Positions 10,059 through 21,542 of a DNA stretch of 64,000 nucleotides are shown one piece after another. The translations under genes and the position numbers were made by a program. The stretch comes from Cyathus striatus. Lineage: Eukaryota > Basidiomycota > Agaricomycetes > Agaricales > Nidulariaceae. The notes under the pieces are model-generated. The model searched no databases. It had not been told where the DNA came from and saw nothing but the letters and a program-made list of their open reading frames with translations. Within the stretch, counting starts at the first letter, position 1. The number at the start of each line of letters is the position of its first letter. The stretch spans positions 2,170,001 through 2,234,000 of the forward strand of contig JAOVFP010000020.1 in the NCBI GenBank assembly GCA_025738555.1. Direction: 5' to 3'.

Positions 10059-11402
10059 ATGGAGACACCAGTAAACCCATGGGACCAAGTACTGGTACCC
10101 AGAACTGCTTATATTAATAACTCTGGAACACATCACACCACCCCGACCATTCACACGGAAGCCCCTACCCCACAAGGATCCCCTTCTCCACTCATATTAC
10201 CCGTAAATTTTGGACAAGTCCCTCCTAACTCCCCAAACCAACCACCACCACCTCCACCTAACCCTCCGACTTCATCTGAACGAGGAGGTTGGGTACACAT
10301 GATCGTAGATGCTATTAAATTCGTTGGAAAAGGCATATACAGATTACATAACCCTGTAATCGAAACAGCCCAGGCCACGTCAATAATGGCAAACAGACAA
10401 CATGATGAAGTCACAAGTAAGGCTCTTAAAATTGAGAAGCCTGAGAAATACACGGGAGATCATAAACATGCAAGAGCTTGGATGAGATCATTGGAATCAT
10501 ATTTCACCGGATCTCGAGTTAATCCCCTCGAGCATGAAATGAAGATAAGGTTCATGTTGAGCCTTATAGACAGATCAAAGAATCAAATGGCTTCAGGATG
10601 GGTTGATCGTATCACAGTTATCATGGAACACCCAACAGGATGAACCTTTGAGAATATTAAGGACGACTTCTTACGCTATTTTGGAGTATATTCGGAAATG
10701 CAGGATGCTCAGGATGAACTTGACAACTGTTATCAAGGACGATGGACAGCTGAAGAATTCACCCTTAAATTTGCGACCATTGCCAGATGAACTGGATACA
10801 ACGATGCAGCTATTATTAGGAAATACAAAGACAAACTCGACCCCTGATTACTCGAAATGATTGTTATGAGAGGAACCCCGGACACACTTCAAAAATGGTA
10901 TGAAGTTGCTCAGGAGATTGATCAAGAACACCGGAATATTTTCAGGAACAAAAACCCTCAACAAGGGCAACAGAACAATCAGAACCAGAACTTTGGACAA
11001 TGACAAGGCGTGCAGAATACCCAACAGGGTGGACCATGACCAAATCAATTCCAACCCCAGAACCAAGGACCCCGTTTTCCCCAGAACCCTGCACCTCCCC
11101 CTAACCAAGCCAACCTCACAGTATCACAAGGAGGAGATCGCATGGACATCGATGCTCTAAAACGCGAAGGATGCTGTTTTTACTGTAAGGAAAAAGGACA
11201 CATGGCCAATGCATGCCCTAAAAAGCAGAACCGAGGCCCCTATGTACAACGTAATATAAATATGGACACTCAGTATGTAAATAACCCTATACCAGTAGCA
11301 TCTACTAGTGAAATTGTAGAATTACCAGACATTACTAGATTATTGGAGGAACAGCGAGCTCTCCTTATTGCTCAACTGGGTTTTCCCCAGGGCCAGCAGT
11401 GA
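10059..11402 (+). pseudogene. gag: Gypsy B gag (broken)
   Basis: The frame starts METPVNPWDQ. It has a proline-rich N-terminus, a capsid-like core (EKYTGDHKHARAWMRSLESY, then FENIKDDF and a Gln/Asn/Pro-rich linker), and a C-terminal CCHC zinc knuckle (CCFYCKEKGHMANACPKK, about 11169-11225) for RNA binding. Five in-frame TGA codons (10641, 10788, 10845, 11001, 11037) interrupt it. They sit where the family usually has Arg, for example before TFENIKDDF. The final TGA (11400-11402) overlaps the start of the pol frame by one step back, so the original element probably used a frameshift or overlapping reading to make pol. Confidence 0.8.
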
Positions 11403-14400
11403 GCGCGAACTTGCCAGCCTCTATTTATATAGCTTCTTCTGTTACTGTACCTACGATTGATCTGGAATCTAAGTTCGTATCATTCAAGAAAAAGATATCA
11501 CAGCGCACCTTCCCTGATCAGGAAGTAAAACCAGGAAACGTGTATTGGGTCGCACGGAGATTAAAAGACCAAACATTGGAATTAGCATTAGCGACACTTA
11601 GTATTTGGACACATTCGAAATGGAAACTTGAAGTAATTCCTAAAACAATTGATGAACTAAATGATCTCTCAGATCAAGAAGTAATTCAAGTGTTGAATGA
11701 ATTAAAAGGACCCAAAAAGTTCATTCGAGGATCTAAAGGAAATCAGATGGATCTCGATCTAATGATTACCACCTTGGATACACAACGAACTTATGGACTA
11801 AAGGCATTACTTGATAGTGGAAGCACCGGAACATGTATTGATAGGAAATTCATGGAAAATAATAACATTACAACAAAAAAATTACCACGTCCCACCCCTG
11901 TATACAATGCCGATGGAACTCTGAATAGTGATGGAGCGATTACAGATTATGTTGAACTCCGAGTCTGACTTGGAAGACATGTGGAAATAATTCAATTTGC
12001 CATTTCTAATCTTGGAAAAGCCTCCATGTTTATTGGACATGATTGGCTTAAAATTCATAATCCAGAAATAGATTGGAAAGAGAATACGATCAAATTCACA
12101 CATTGCCCAATGGAATGTACCCCACTGATTAACACTATGGACCCTGAAGAAGATGAAATGGATCTAGATGAACCAATAAATCTAGAAACTGATGATCAAA
12201 TTATCGCCGTAAATCTATTTGAACAAATTGAAATATGAGCATTCCAGACAACTGCCTCTAAAATTGCTGAAGCCCAAAATCAGTAAAAACCTAAGAAGCA
12301 TTGGAAAGAAACCATTCCTATGTACTATCATGAATTCGAAAAAGTATTCGCCAAGGAATCCTTTGATAAACTTCCACCTCGCAGACCTTGGGATCATGCC
12401 ATCGAACTACTACCAGGAGCCACTTCATTTGATTGTAAGATCTATCCGTTGAATCTTGATGAACAGAAACAACTCAATGAATTTCTTGACAAAAACCTTA
12501 ATTCAGGATGCATTAGACCTTCGAAATCACCATGGGCATCTCCATTCTTTTTCATTAAAAAGAAAGATGGTTCACTTTGACCAATCCAAGATTATTGAAA
12601 ATTAAATGAAATGATGGTCAAAAATAGATATCCATTACCATTAATTCAGGAACTAGTAGATAAATTAAAAAAGGCACGTTACTTTACAAAATTGGATATT
12701 CAATGGGGATACAACAATGTCCAAATTAAAGAAGGAGATGAACAATATGCTGCATTCAGAACTAATCGAGGATTATTTGAACCATTAGTCATGTTTTTTG
12801 GCCTTACAAATTCACCAGCTACATTCCAAACCATGATGAATGACATATTCAGAATGGAGATAAATGAAGGAACTGTAATAGTCTACATGGATGATATTCT
12901 TATATTCACAGAAACTCTGGAAGAACACAGGAAGATGGTAAAACATGTTCTTAGAAAATTAGAGGAACACGAATTATATCTTAAACTGGAAAAATGTTTC
13001 TTCAAAAAGGCTGAAGTCGAATATCTTGGTCTTATCATCTCTAAAAATTCTGTATGAATGGATTCTGAAAAAGTCAAGGCAATAGTCGACTGGCCAGTTC
13101 CGAATAATAAAAGAGAACTCCAACAATTTCTAGGTTTCATTAATTTTTATTGACGATTTATTGAAGGATTTGCTAGAATCGCTAAACCACTTCATGAGCT
13201 CACAGGTAAAAATGAATGGAAATGGGAATTATCGCAAGCCCTTGCATTCTCTCAACTCAAAGACCAAATCATATCAGCACCAATTTTAGCCATGCCTAAT
13301 GATGATGGGAAATACTGAGTAAAAGCTGATTCATCTGATTTTGCAAATAGAGCAATCTTATCTCAGGAACAGTCTGATGGAAAATGGAAACCAATCGCCT
13401 TTTTATCTCATGCTTTAAGTCCAATGGAACAAAATTATGAGATCTATGACAAAGAAATGCTTGCCATAATGAGAGCCTTAGACACCTGGCGACAATACCT
13501 TCTAGGAGCCAAACAAATCTTCAAAATTTGGACCAATCATAAGAACCTCCAGTATTTTAGGAAACCACAAAAATTAAACCGACGTCAAGCACGATGGAAT
13601 ACTGAACTACAAGAATTTCATTACACGTTACATCATAAACCGGGTAATCAAATGACCAAGGTGGACCTATTATCATGAAGAGCAGGACATAATCAAGGAG
13701 ATCAAACAAATTCATAAATCTAGAAAGAACCGAGATAAAGAAGTAATTAAGATGCTTGATCTCAAATCTAAAGAATGGACTGAATCTCAGAAAGGTATTA
13801 TCACATGGAAGGATCGTGTCTACATTCCTAAAAATGCCAAACTAAGGGAACGAATAATAAGACTTTGTCATGATTCGGAAATATTCAGACATCATGGAGA
13901 ATACAAAACCATGGAATTAATCACACGAGACTATTGGTGGCCTAGACTCATGGCTGATATAAAGAAATACATATCCGGATGTGAAGCATGTCAAAGAATG
14001 AACATTCATAGATCCGCTCCAGTTGGGAAACTTATCCCAAATAGTGTACCTGAACATCCCTGGCACACAATATCCATAGATTTTGTTGGACCTCTTCCAT
14101 TATCAGAAGGTTTTGATTTCCTAATGGTAGTTGTTGATCGATTTACAAAGATGGCTGCTTTTATACCATGCAACAAAGAAATAAATAGTGCAGGTGTAGC
14201 AGAGAAATACCTTCAAAATGTATTTAAACATTATGGTGTTCCAAAACAAGTAATCAGCGATCAAGGATCTCAATTCGCTTCATTCTTTACTAAGGAATTA
14301 ACATGGCAACTTGGCGTCCGCATGAATCTATCTATGGCATATCAACTGCAAACAAATGGACAAACAGAAAGGGTCAACCAAGAAATTGAACAATATATGT

Positions 14401-15131
14401 GAATTTATGTAAATTATGATCAAGATGATTGGGCCTGAAAGACAGATGTCTGTCAGTTTAATTATAATAATACTATTCACAGAACAACCGGATATACCCC
14501 ATTTTATCTAATGTACAGTTACCATCCTTATACAGGAATAAGACCATCTGGGAAAACAAGAGCCATAGGTGTAGAAGAATTTATTAAAACAATGGAAAAG
14601 GCAAGGGAAAATACGAAAGCAACCTTATCCTTGGCAAATGAAACAATGGGACGCTATTATGATAAACACTGAAAAGAAACACCCGAATATCAAATCAGTG
14701 ATAAAGTTTACCTAGAAGGAATTAACATTAAATCCGATCAACCGGTTTCAAAATTGGATGACAAACGCTATGGACCTTTTAAAATTATTGAAAAAATTGC
14801 GGATTCTGTCTATAAACTTGAATTACCAAAATCATGGAATAGAAAAAATCCAACTTTTAATGTTGAACTACTATCTAAATTTACACCGGCTCAATATTCA
14901 TCACAAAGAAAACCTAAAACGCCACCCACCATTTTAATCGACAATCAAGAACAATATGAAGTCGAATCTATTTTAGCATGGAAAAAGAACTGAAAACATA
15001 TTTTATATAAAATTAAATGGAAAGGCTACTCAATAGAAGACTGCACTTGGGAACCGATCGAAGCACTAACAGGAGCCAAGAGCTTACTTAATAAATTTCA
15101 TCTGGAACATCCAGAAGCTCTAAATATATAA
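11399..15131 (+). pseudogene. pol: Gypsy B pol: protease, RT, RNase H, integrase, chromodomain (broken)
   Basis: Domains in order are: aspartic protease ALLDSGSTGTCID (about 11805), RT beginning ESFDKLPPRRPWDHAIEL with [11 protein letters not shown] and catalytic YMDDILIF (about 12885), and RNase H (VKADSSDFANRAILSQ; YDKEMLAIM). The integrase zinc finger is HHGEYK...CEACQRMN, and its core has D, D, E in SIDFVGPLP, ISDQGSQF and NGQTERVNQ. A chromodomain (YKIKWKGYSIEDCTWEP, about 15003-15055) precedes the TAA at 15129-15131. In-frame TGA codons lie at 11966, 12236, 12578, 12596, 13055, 13151, 13316, 13676, 14400, 14436, 14670 and 14991, mostly at positions where the family has Arg. There is one TAA (12284) and one frameshift near 13690. 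All catalytic motifs remain. Confidence 0.92.
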
Positions 15132-15177
15132 ATACACGACAATCTTTCATTCCATTTTACTATTCCAAACTACTATC

Positions 15178-15309
15178 ATGTTTTCCGATGAAGTAACACT
15201 CATTCTTTACTGTCTTGCTATCTTCTCCTCCTGTCTCGCCGTTTTCATTATCGGCAAACTCCTCCCGATACTCCTTCTCTTCATCTGCGACTATTATTAC
15301 CCCCGATGA
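15178..15309 (+). CDS. 43-residue membrane-type mini-ORF in gypsy B
   Basis: An ATG 46 bp after pol opens a 43-codon ORF ending in TGA at 15307. After a short acidic start (MFSDEVT) it is almost wholly hydrophobic (LILYCLAIF..., FIIGKLLPILLLFI), enough for one or two membrane helices, with a tail DYYYPR. It lies between pol and the polypurine tract, the env position. It resembles no envelope protein I know. It could be chance, or a remnant accessory gene. The last TGA could also be a decayed CGA. Confidence 0.35.
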   Translation: MFSDEVTLILYCLAIFSSCLAVFIIGKLLPILLLFICDYYYPR

Positions 15310-15339
15310 TCATAGAAATGTTGTGAGGACATGACCTTT

Positions 15340-15352
15340 AAAGAGGGGGTAA
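15340..15352 (+). promoter_or_regulatory. Polypurine tract of gypsy B
   Basis: AAAGAGGGGGTAA lies immediately before the 3' LTR, at the usual plus-strand primer position. Confidence 0.8.
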
Positions 15353-15739
15353 TGTTAGGATTTCACACCTTATCTTATCTAATCCGTATATCTTATCTTA
15401 TCACAGTCACCTGACATGTATCACCTGACGTACAATGCAGACACCATGCATATCAACATGCATTATTCATCAAGACTATGGCACAGTCCACAGTTCGGCC
15501 ATGCTTGTTACATACGTAGTACATGAGTTTGCACAGTAGAAGCACAGTTCCATGCGTTATAGTGTAGGCAATAATTACATGCAGTTACCTTGAGGACATT
15601 ATTATAAATACAGTCATTTTAAATAGTTTTTCCTTATTCTTGTGCTAGTTTATTCCAGACTTGCAATAAGATTCACTTCGCTTCTCTCTTTTCAAGTGTT
15701 TGAGTTCGACTTCGAGTTTTTGCTCATCTGTCGCTAACA
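15353..15739 (+). repeat. 3' LTR of gypsy B (387 bp)
   Basis: It begins TGTTAGGATT and ends GCTAACA, with TSD CTCCT at 15740-15744. It matches the 5' LTR apart from the insertion there and about eight differing sites. Every one of those is a CG/TG, CG/CA or TG/CA difference. Confidence 0.95.
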
Positions 15740-18054
15740 CTCCTTGTGAGTTGATAATCCAAGTCTTGAAACCTTCTGTCCAAGTAACAATAATGATTGA
15801 TAAGCAAAATGACATTTGGAAGGTGATAGAGTTATTTTTGCATCTTCTATTGCTTGGAGGACTTGACTAATATGCTTTAGATGTTCTTCAAAGGTTAGCA
15901 AGTATATCACGATGTCATTGATATATACTAATGCGAAAATCCACAGAAATGGTGCTAGGACCTTTTGCATTACTCTTTGAAATACTGCCGGCCTGTTTCA
16001 ATATCCAAATGGCATGCATCTGAACTGGAATAGCCCTCAGTGTGTTCGGAATGCCAATTTTTCTCTATCCTTTTCTGTAATGCTTAGCTGTGTGAAACCT
16101 GAGAGTGCATCTAGAGTTGTTAAGTATTGGCTTCCAGATAGACTTGTGAGTATATCTTCTTGTCGCAGTAATGGAAATTCATCCAGTATGACCATCTCAT
16201 TTAGCCCTCGCATATCAGTAACCATTCTAGGTTTAGCATTACAGTATATGATGAAAACAGGAGCTGCCCAGGGACTTGTTGACAGTTCTATGACTCCAAG
16301 TTCAAGCCATGAGTCCATTTTCTGATTTATGACTTCTCTTTTAGCTGGTGATTGCAGAAAGGGGGTACTGAAACTGGTTTTGATCCAGGCTTTAGAGGTA
16401 TCTCTACTTCTTCTGGGTAATGTCCTAATTTTCCATCTAATCCGAATGCACCCTTGTGCTTCTCCAAAATCTCAGTGAGTTGCTTCTTTTGCTCAGTAGT
16501 AAGATCATTGCTGATGTCGAGTTCATTTATAAATTCTTTAGAGCTAACATGTTCCTCTGGTGTTTCTGCAGTTTTCGGTCCCCTGGTCAGTGGATCTTCC
16601 CCTTCTAGGTGTGGTTCTTTGGGCCCAGTATTGTTCACTTCTGATTTAATTGTTCCATTGCTTAAGTCTTTTACGAGGTTCTTAATGAACATTGTGTGTG
16701 CTTCAGCCTGTTGGAGTTGAGTAGTTGTCATCCTCATTCTTTTATCTAACCAGGTATTGGGGTTATGACTGGTTCCTAGAGCTTGTCCTTCACCAACTGT
16801 AATTGGATATTCTGAGAAGTTTGCTACATGCAGTGCTGGATGTTCTTTAGAAATGAGTGAGTCCACTGAGCCATACATATCCTCTATGTTTTTATTGGAA
16901 CTTAGCATTCATTCAATGAATAGTATATTACAGCCTTGTGGAAAATGTGCTTCAACCTCTATCAGTTTGGATGTTCTGGGAGCTATTGTAACTTGCTGTT
17001 GACTTCGAACTGTATTGATGTGTTCCTTTCCTCACTTCTTTTTATTTTGATGCTGTCGATGTGCCTTTGCACAATTAACATGCCCCATAATATCTCCTTG
17101 AACTTCCACTTTAAATGTTTTTCCTTTGTCATCCATAAAAGGTGAAGTCAACATGTTTTGAACTTGTATTTTTCATTCAGACTCTCCAAAGATTATGTGA
17201 GTATTCCCTTCGCTTTGTAGGATTGACAGGGAATACTGATCTGAGTAATCATTCCCTAGGATGAAATCTGCAGACATTCCTTTTACAACATAAGCTTCTA
17301 TGCTTAACTTGACTGGTCCTTCCTCAGCCTCGAAAATCAAGTCTATACATGTGTATCCTGTAATTATAGTATTTCCTGTGACTTGTATTAGCTTAATACA
17401 TTGACCTAGCTTGATTTTAGGGTTTTTAACGATTTCCTTCAATGTTCTCTCTGATATCAAGGTGATATCGGAACCTGAGTCGAGGATAACCTTGATTGGT
17501 GTTCCTCCGAGATCGTTAATGTAGGCCTGAGTCTCTGTGGCCTTGGATCCAAGGAAAGCACATCCTGGTGGTTGAGCCATATGTGGTTTCAATGTTAACA
17601 TGTTTGTGTCAGCTCCTATGGTATAGGCTGTTTTAATGACTTCTTTCAACATTTTTCTTTGTGTTTTTCGATTTAGAATGATTCTGCTAGACTCTGTGAT
17701 CTTTTCAGAATTGGATTTCAATGCAGGTGCATAATTGCTTGCTATATTTTCCTTCCAATTATCTGTATTGACTTTAAAAGCTGTAGCTTCAGTCTGATTT
17801 TCTACTTCTGTTATAAACTCTTCCCAGGTGTTCCCCTCCAGTCCTGCATCACTCGACACATGGTTTGCTTTTGGGATATCAGCAGTGTGTTCGGCAGCAG
17901 TGTTCTGAAGGGGTGACTCAAAATCCTGTTTGTCACTGCTATTTTTTTCATCCTCAGAAGGTAAGTTGTAATATAAATCATCATAGTCAGCTTGTGCTCT
18001 TAGATCCTCTGGGTCTATTTCGATGTTTGCAAGATTGGCATGTACATGTCTCAT
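15740..18054 (-). pseudogene. pol: Gypsy element A pol, proximal part: protease and RT
   Basis: On the minus strand this reads from an aspartic protease (KVILDSGSDITLISERTL, about 17485) through a linker to RT. The linker contains LTEILEKHKGAFGLDGKLGHYPEEVEI. RT has GVIELSTSPWAAPVF, a second block with LTTLDALSGF (about 16100), the catalytic box and GLSTHKE. The catalytic box reads YINDIVIY (15902-15928) instead of the usual YIDD. In-frame TGA codons (for example near 16036, 16909 and 17160) lie where relatives carry Arg. The reading continues at 8630 on the far side of gypsy B. Confidence 0.85.
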
Positions 18055-18059
18055 TCCCT

Positions 18060-18644
18060 TTCATGCATGCTTACAGTCATAGTCCCAATGCTTCCCACTT
18101 CCACAATGTCAACATGGCCTTGCATTTTTCGATTCAGGTGTTCCATTTTTAGACACAACCATGTCATCCTTTGGAAATTGTGGGTTCATAGTTTCTTTGG
18201 ACCATCCTACCAGGTTAGTTTTTGCCATCCTTTGTCTAAAAGGATTTTGAGCTTGGGAAGCAGACTGTTGATTATAATTATTATTGTGAATTCTAGATCT
18301 CTCAACTCGTTCTTCGTCCTCATCCATCCACAGAAGAATACTCTCATGATATTTAATAGCTGCTTCTTTCATCATGTACAAATGTGGTGTGAGAATACTA
18401 GTCCAATGTGATGGTGTTCCCATCATCACTTCAGTAATTATCTGTGAGTCACTGTATGAGTAAACTGTTCTCATGAGCTTTGTTTTTCTTATGTAGTACT
18501 CACTTGGTGATTCTCTCAAGTGTCCTTTCTGTCAATACATTGCACTATTTGCTTTTGTGTGCTGACTTTCCATCCAGTGGCGATTCATGTAGTAAGCTCC
18601 AATTCCTTCTTTTAATGTATCCCAGTTTTGCTTGAGTTCTCTTC
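18060..18644 (-). pseudogene. gag: Gypsy element A gag, C-terminal part (truncated)
   Basis: A gag-like frame (RESPSEYYIRKTKLMRTVY, then HYP-poor Asn/Gln-rich linker) ends in a CCHC zinc knuckle near 18066-18110. There HCGSGKHWDYDC is intact but the first Cys pair is split by a TGA. Another TGA follows KHA. The frame is open up to the TA at 18645-18646, where the foldback element begins. The N-terminus of gag and the 5' LTR are not on the other side of that element (P450 exons are there), so element A is truncated. Confidence 0.75.
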
Positions 18645-18646
18645 TA

Positions 18647-20853
18647 ACACTGCGTGCACACCTCGATATTTCAATGTGAAATAGCTTTGAAATATCATGG
18701 AAATATTCTTTATATTACATCATTATTTTGCTTTGTAATACTCTTACAATTCACATATGATATTTCTCACATATTTGAAAGTCACAATAACAAAGAAATA
18801 TTGAAACCCGGATCCCCATTTTCTGTGAAATCCTTTATTCAATATTTCAAAGGTTTTTCACCTATGAAATAACAAAGAAATATTTATTTGGGTAGTCACA
18901 ATGAGCTTTGTCTACCTTTGTCTCATCTTTGTGACATATGTCACAAGGTTCTTATCTAAGAGATCTTAGCAAGATCTTAGTCACAGTGGCATTGTGACAT
19001 ATGTCACAGTCATCACACTTGTCCCACAGTGTCAGTGTCACAATGTCACATCCATCATAGGTGTCCCACAGTGTTACACTTGTCGCAGTTGTCACAGTTG
19101 TCACAGTTGTCACACATGTCGCAGTTGTCACAGTCATCGCAGTTGTCACACGTATCACATGTGTCACAGTTGTGACAAGTGTGACGACTGCGACATCTGT
19201 GACATCTGTGACATCTGTGACAACTACAACAACTGTGACAACTATGACAACTGCAACAACTGCAACAACTGCAACAACTGTGACAACTGTGACAACTGTG
19301 ACAACTGTGACAACTGTGACAACTGTGACAACTGTGACAACTGTGACAACTGTGACAACTGTGACAACTGTGACAACTGTGACAACTGTGACAACTGTGA
19401 CAACTGTGACAACTGTGACAACTGTGACAACTGTGACAACTGTGACAACTGTGACAACTGTGACAACTGTGACAACTGTGACAACTGTGACAACTGTGAT
19501 GACTGTGACAACTGTGATGACTGTGACAACTGTGATGACTGTGACAACTGTGACAACTGTGACAACTGTGACAACTGTGACAACTGTGATGACTGTGACA
19601 ACTGTGACAACTGTGACAACTGTGACAACTGTGACAACTGTGACAACTGTGACAACTGTGACAACTGTGATGACTGTGACAACTGTGACAACTGTGATGA
19701 CTGTGACAACTGTGATGACTGTGACAACTGTGACAACTGTGACAACTGTGACAACTGTGACAACTGTGACAACTGTGACAACTGTGACAACTGTGACAAC
19801 TGTGACAACTGTGACAACTGTGACAACTGTGACAACTGTGACAACTGTGATGACTGTGACAACTGTGACAACTGTGACAACTGTGACAACTGTGACAACT
19901 GTGACAACTGTGACAACTGTGACAACTGTGACAACTGTGATGACTGTGACAACTGTGATGACTGTGACAACTGTGACAACTGTGACAACTGTGATGACTG
20001 TGACAACTGTGACAACTGTGATGACTGTGACAACTGTGATGACTGTGACAACTGTGACAACTGTGACAACTGTGACAACTGTGACAACTGTGATGACTGT
20101 GACAACTGTGATGACTGTGACAACTGTGACAACTGTGACAACTGTGACAACTGTGACAACTGTGATGACTGTGACAACTGTGATGACTGTGACAACTGTG
20201 ACAACTGTGACAACTGTGACAACTGTGACAACTGTGACAACTGTGACAACTGTGACAACTGTGACAACTGTGACAACTGTGACAACTGTGACAACTGTGA
20301 CAACTGTGACAACTGTGACAACTGTGACAACTGTGACAACTGTGACAACTGTGACAACTGTGATGACTGTGACAACTGTGACAACTGTGACAACTGTGAC
20401 AACTGTGATGACTGCGACAAGTGTAACACTGTGGGACACCTGTGACAGATGTGACATTGTGACACTGACACTGTGAGACAAGTGTGATGACTGTGACATA
20501 TGTCACAATGCCACTGTGACTAAGATCTTGCTAAGATCTCTTAGATAAGAACCTTGTGACATATGTCACAAAGATGAGACAAAGGTAGACAAAGCTCATT
20601 GTGACTACCCAAATAAATATTTCTTTGTTATTTCATAGGTGAAAAACCTTTGAAATATTGAATAAAGGATTTCACAGAAAATGGGGATCCGGGTTTCAAT
20701 ATTTCTTTGTTATTGTGACTTTCAAATATGTGAGAAATATCATATGTGAATTGTAAGAGTATTACAAAGCAAAATAATGATGTAATATAAAGAATATTTC
20801 CATGATATTTCAAAGCTATTTCACATTGAAATATCAAGGCATACACACAGTGT
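18647..20853. mobile_element. 2.2-kb foldback (inverted-repeat) element with TA target duplication
   Basis: Ends are ACACTG...CAGTGT, and both flanks carry TA (18645-18646 and 20854-20855). The two arms (about 18647-19090 and 20425-20853) are near-perfect inverted repeats, including a BamHI-containing CCCGGATCCCC / GGGGATCCGGG block. The centre is a 9-bp satellite. No transposase is encoded, so it is a non-autonomous foldback or MITE-like element. TA duplication and the CACTG terminus suggest Tc1/mariner-type mobilisation, but that is inference. The outermost 30 bp of the arms are more diverged than the rest. Confidence 0.75.
19205..20420. repeat. 9-bp satellite (TGTGACAAC / TGTGATGAC)n, about 130 units
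   Basis: Nearly every unit is TGTGACAAC. Roughly one in six is TGTGATGAC. A CG-containing form (TGTGACGAC) occurs at the left edge near 19187. Because the unit length is a multiple of three and lacks stops, all long open frames here are artefacts, not genes. Confidence 0.97.
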
Positions 20854-20855
20854 TA

Positions 20856-21345
20856 CTTATAATCGTTCAGATTCATTCAATCAACCAGAACTACTTAACC
20901 CAGATCGTTTCTTAAAGTCACGATATGGAACAAAACCTGGGAGAAACAATAGTGTATTCAGAGATACCTTTGTATTTGGTACTGGTAGAGTGAGTTCTAT
21001 GTCTACAGAAGAACTAGGACAATCAACTTAATGAAATTCCTAGCGAATATGTCCTGGGGAAGGTCTTGCACGCAGAATAGTGGTAGGTCTTCATAATTTA
21101 CGAGTTTTTCTGATGCTATTATATTCAAACAGACAATCAACGTTATGAAGCTGTTATGGGCTTTCAAATTTACAAAGGATAATTCAGGAACAGGGAGCAT
21201 GGATCCCGATGCATACTCTACGGTGCGACATTATGCATTACGTATAAACGATACTTCAGTGTAGAACTCAGTTTATACTAGGCACTGGAATCAGGACCTT
21301 TACCACTCACTTGCAATGCTGAACCACACGATCAACGTTGCGTGG
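20856..21345 (+). pseudogene. Cytochrome P450, C-terminal exons only
   Basis: Exon 1 (to 20989) reads NPDRFLKSRYGTKPG then FRDTFVFGTGR. A 54-bp intron (20990-21043) is followed by RICPGEGLARR, completing the heme-binding loop FGTGRRICPG with its cysteine ligand. A second intron (GTAGGT...CAAACAG, about 21068-21116) leads to TINVMKLLWAFKF, the usual helix after the heme loop. A last exon is decayed (contains a TGA). Everything upstream of the PERF-like motif is missing, cut at the foldback element. Fungal P450s of this type are about 500 residues, so roughly 130 remain. The parent family cannot be assigned. Confidence 0.75.
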
Positions 21346-21542
21346 CTACTATGAAGGGAGCATTCGGTAAATTAATGTAAAGAACATTTTCGAGTCTTTG
21401 GCCATAAGCATGTCCATACTTACTTAGCAAGCGATTATGGGCTACATAGTAACATCGCATACATACTGATATGCATGGAAAGTCGCTCAAATAGAGCACC
21501 AAATTGAAATATTTAAAACTTTCAAGATTTAGAGATAAGTAC

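Larger units (their letters stand above)
8636..15739 (+). mobile_element. Complete Ty3/gypsy chromovirus B, nested in element A
   Basis: This is a full element: 5' LTR 8636-9266, self-complementary primer site 9269-9279, gag, protease-RT-RNase H-integrase with a C-terminal chromodomain, polypurine tract 15340-15352 and 3' LTR 15353-15739. Target duplications are CTCCT. The integrase/chromodomain order and the self-priming site place it near the Tf1/sushi-type chromoviruses. It is dead: gag-pol carries 17 in-frame TGA codons, one TAA and one frameshift near 13690. The two LTRs differ by only about eight base positions or dinucleotides outside the 5' LTR insertion, all at CpG-type sites. Confidence 0.95.

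Noticed and set aside
10059..15131. TGA read as a sense codon (alternative genetic code)
   Set aside because: Intact frames in the window (copia polyprotein, family copies 1-3, accessory gene) do not use TGA internally, and arginine CGA is still common. CpG decay explains the pattern better.
18952..20506. Very long open frames (400-515 codons) in several frames on both strands
   Set aside because: They are translations of a 9-bp repeat without stop codons. No start context, domain or composition supports a protein.
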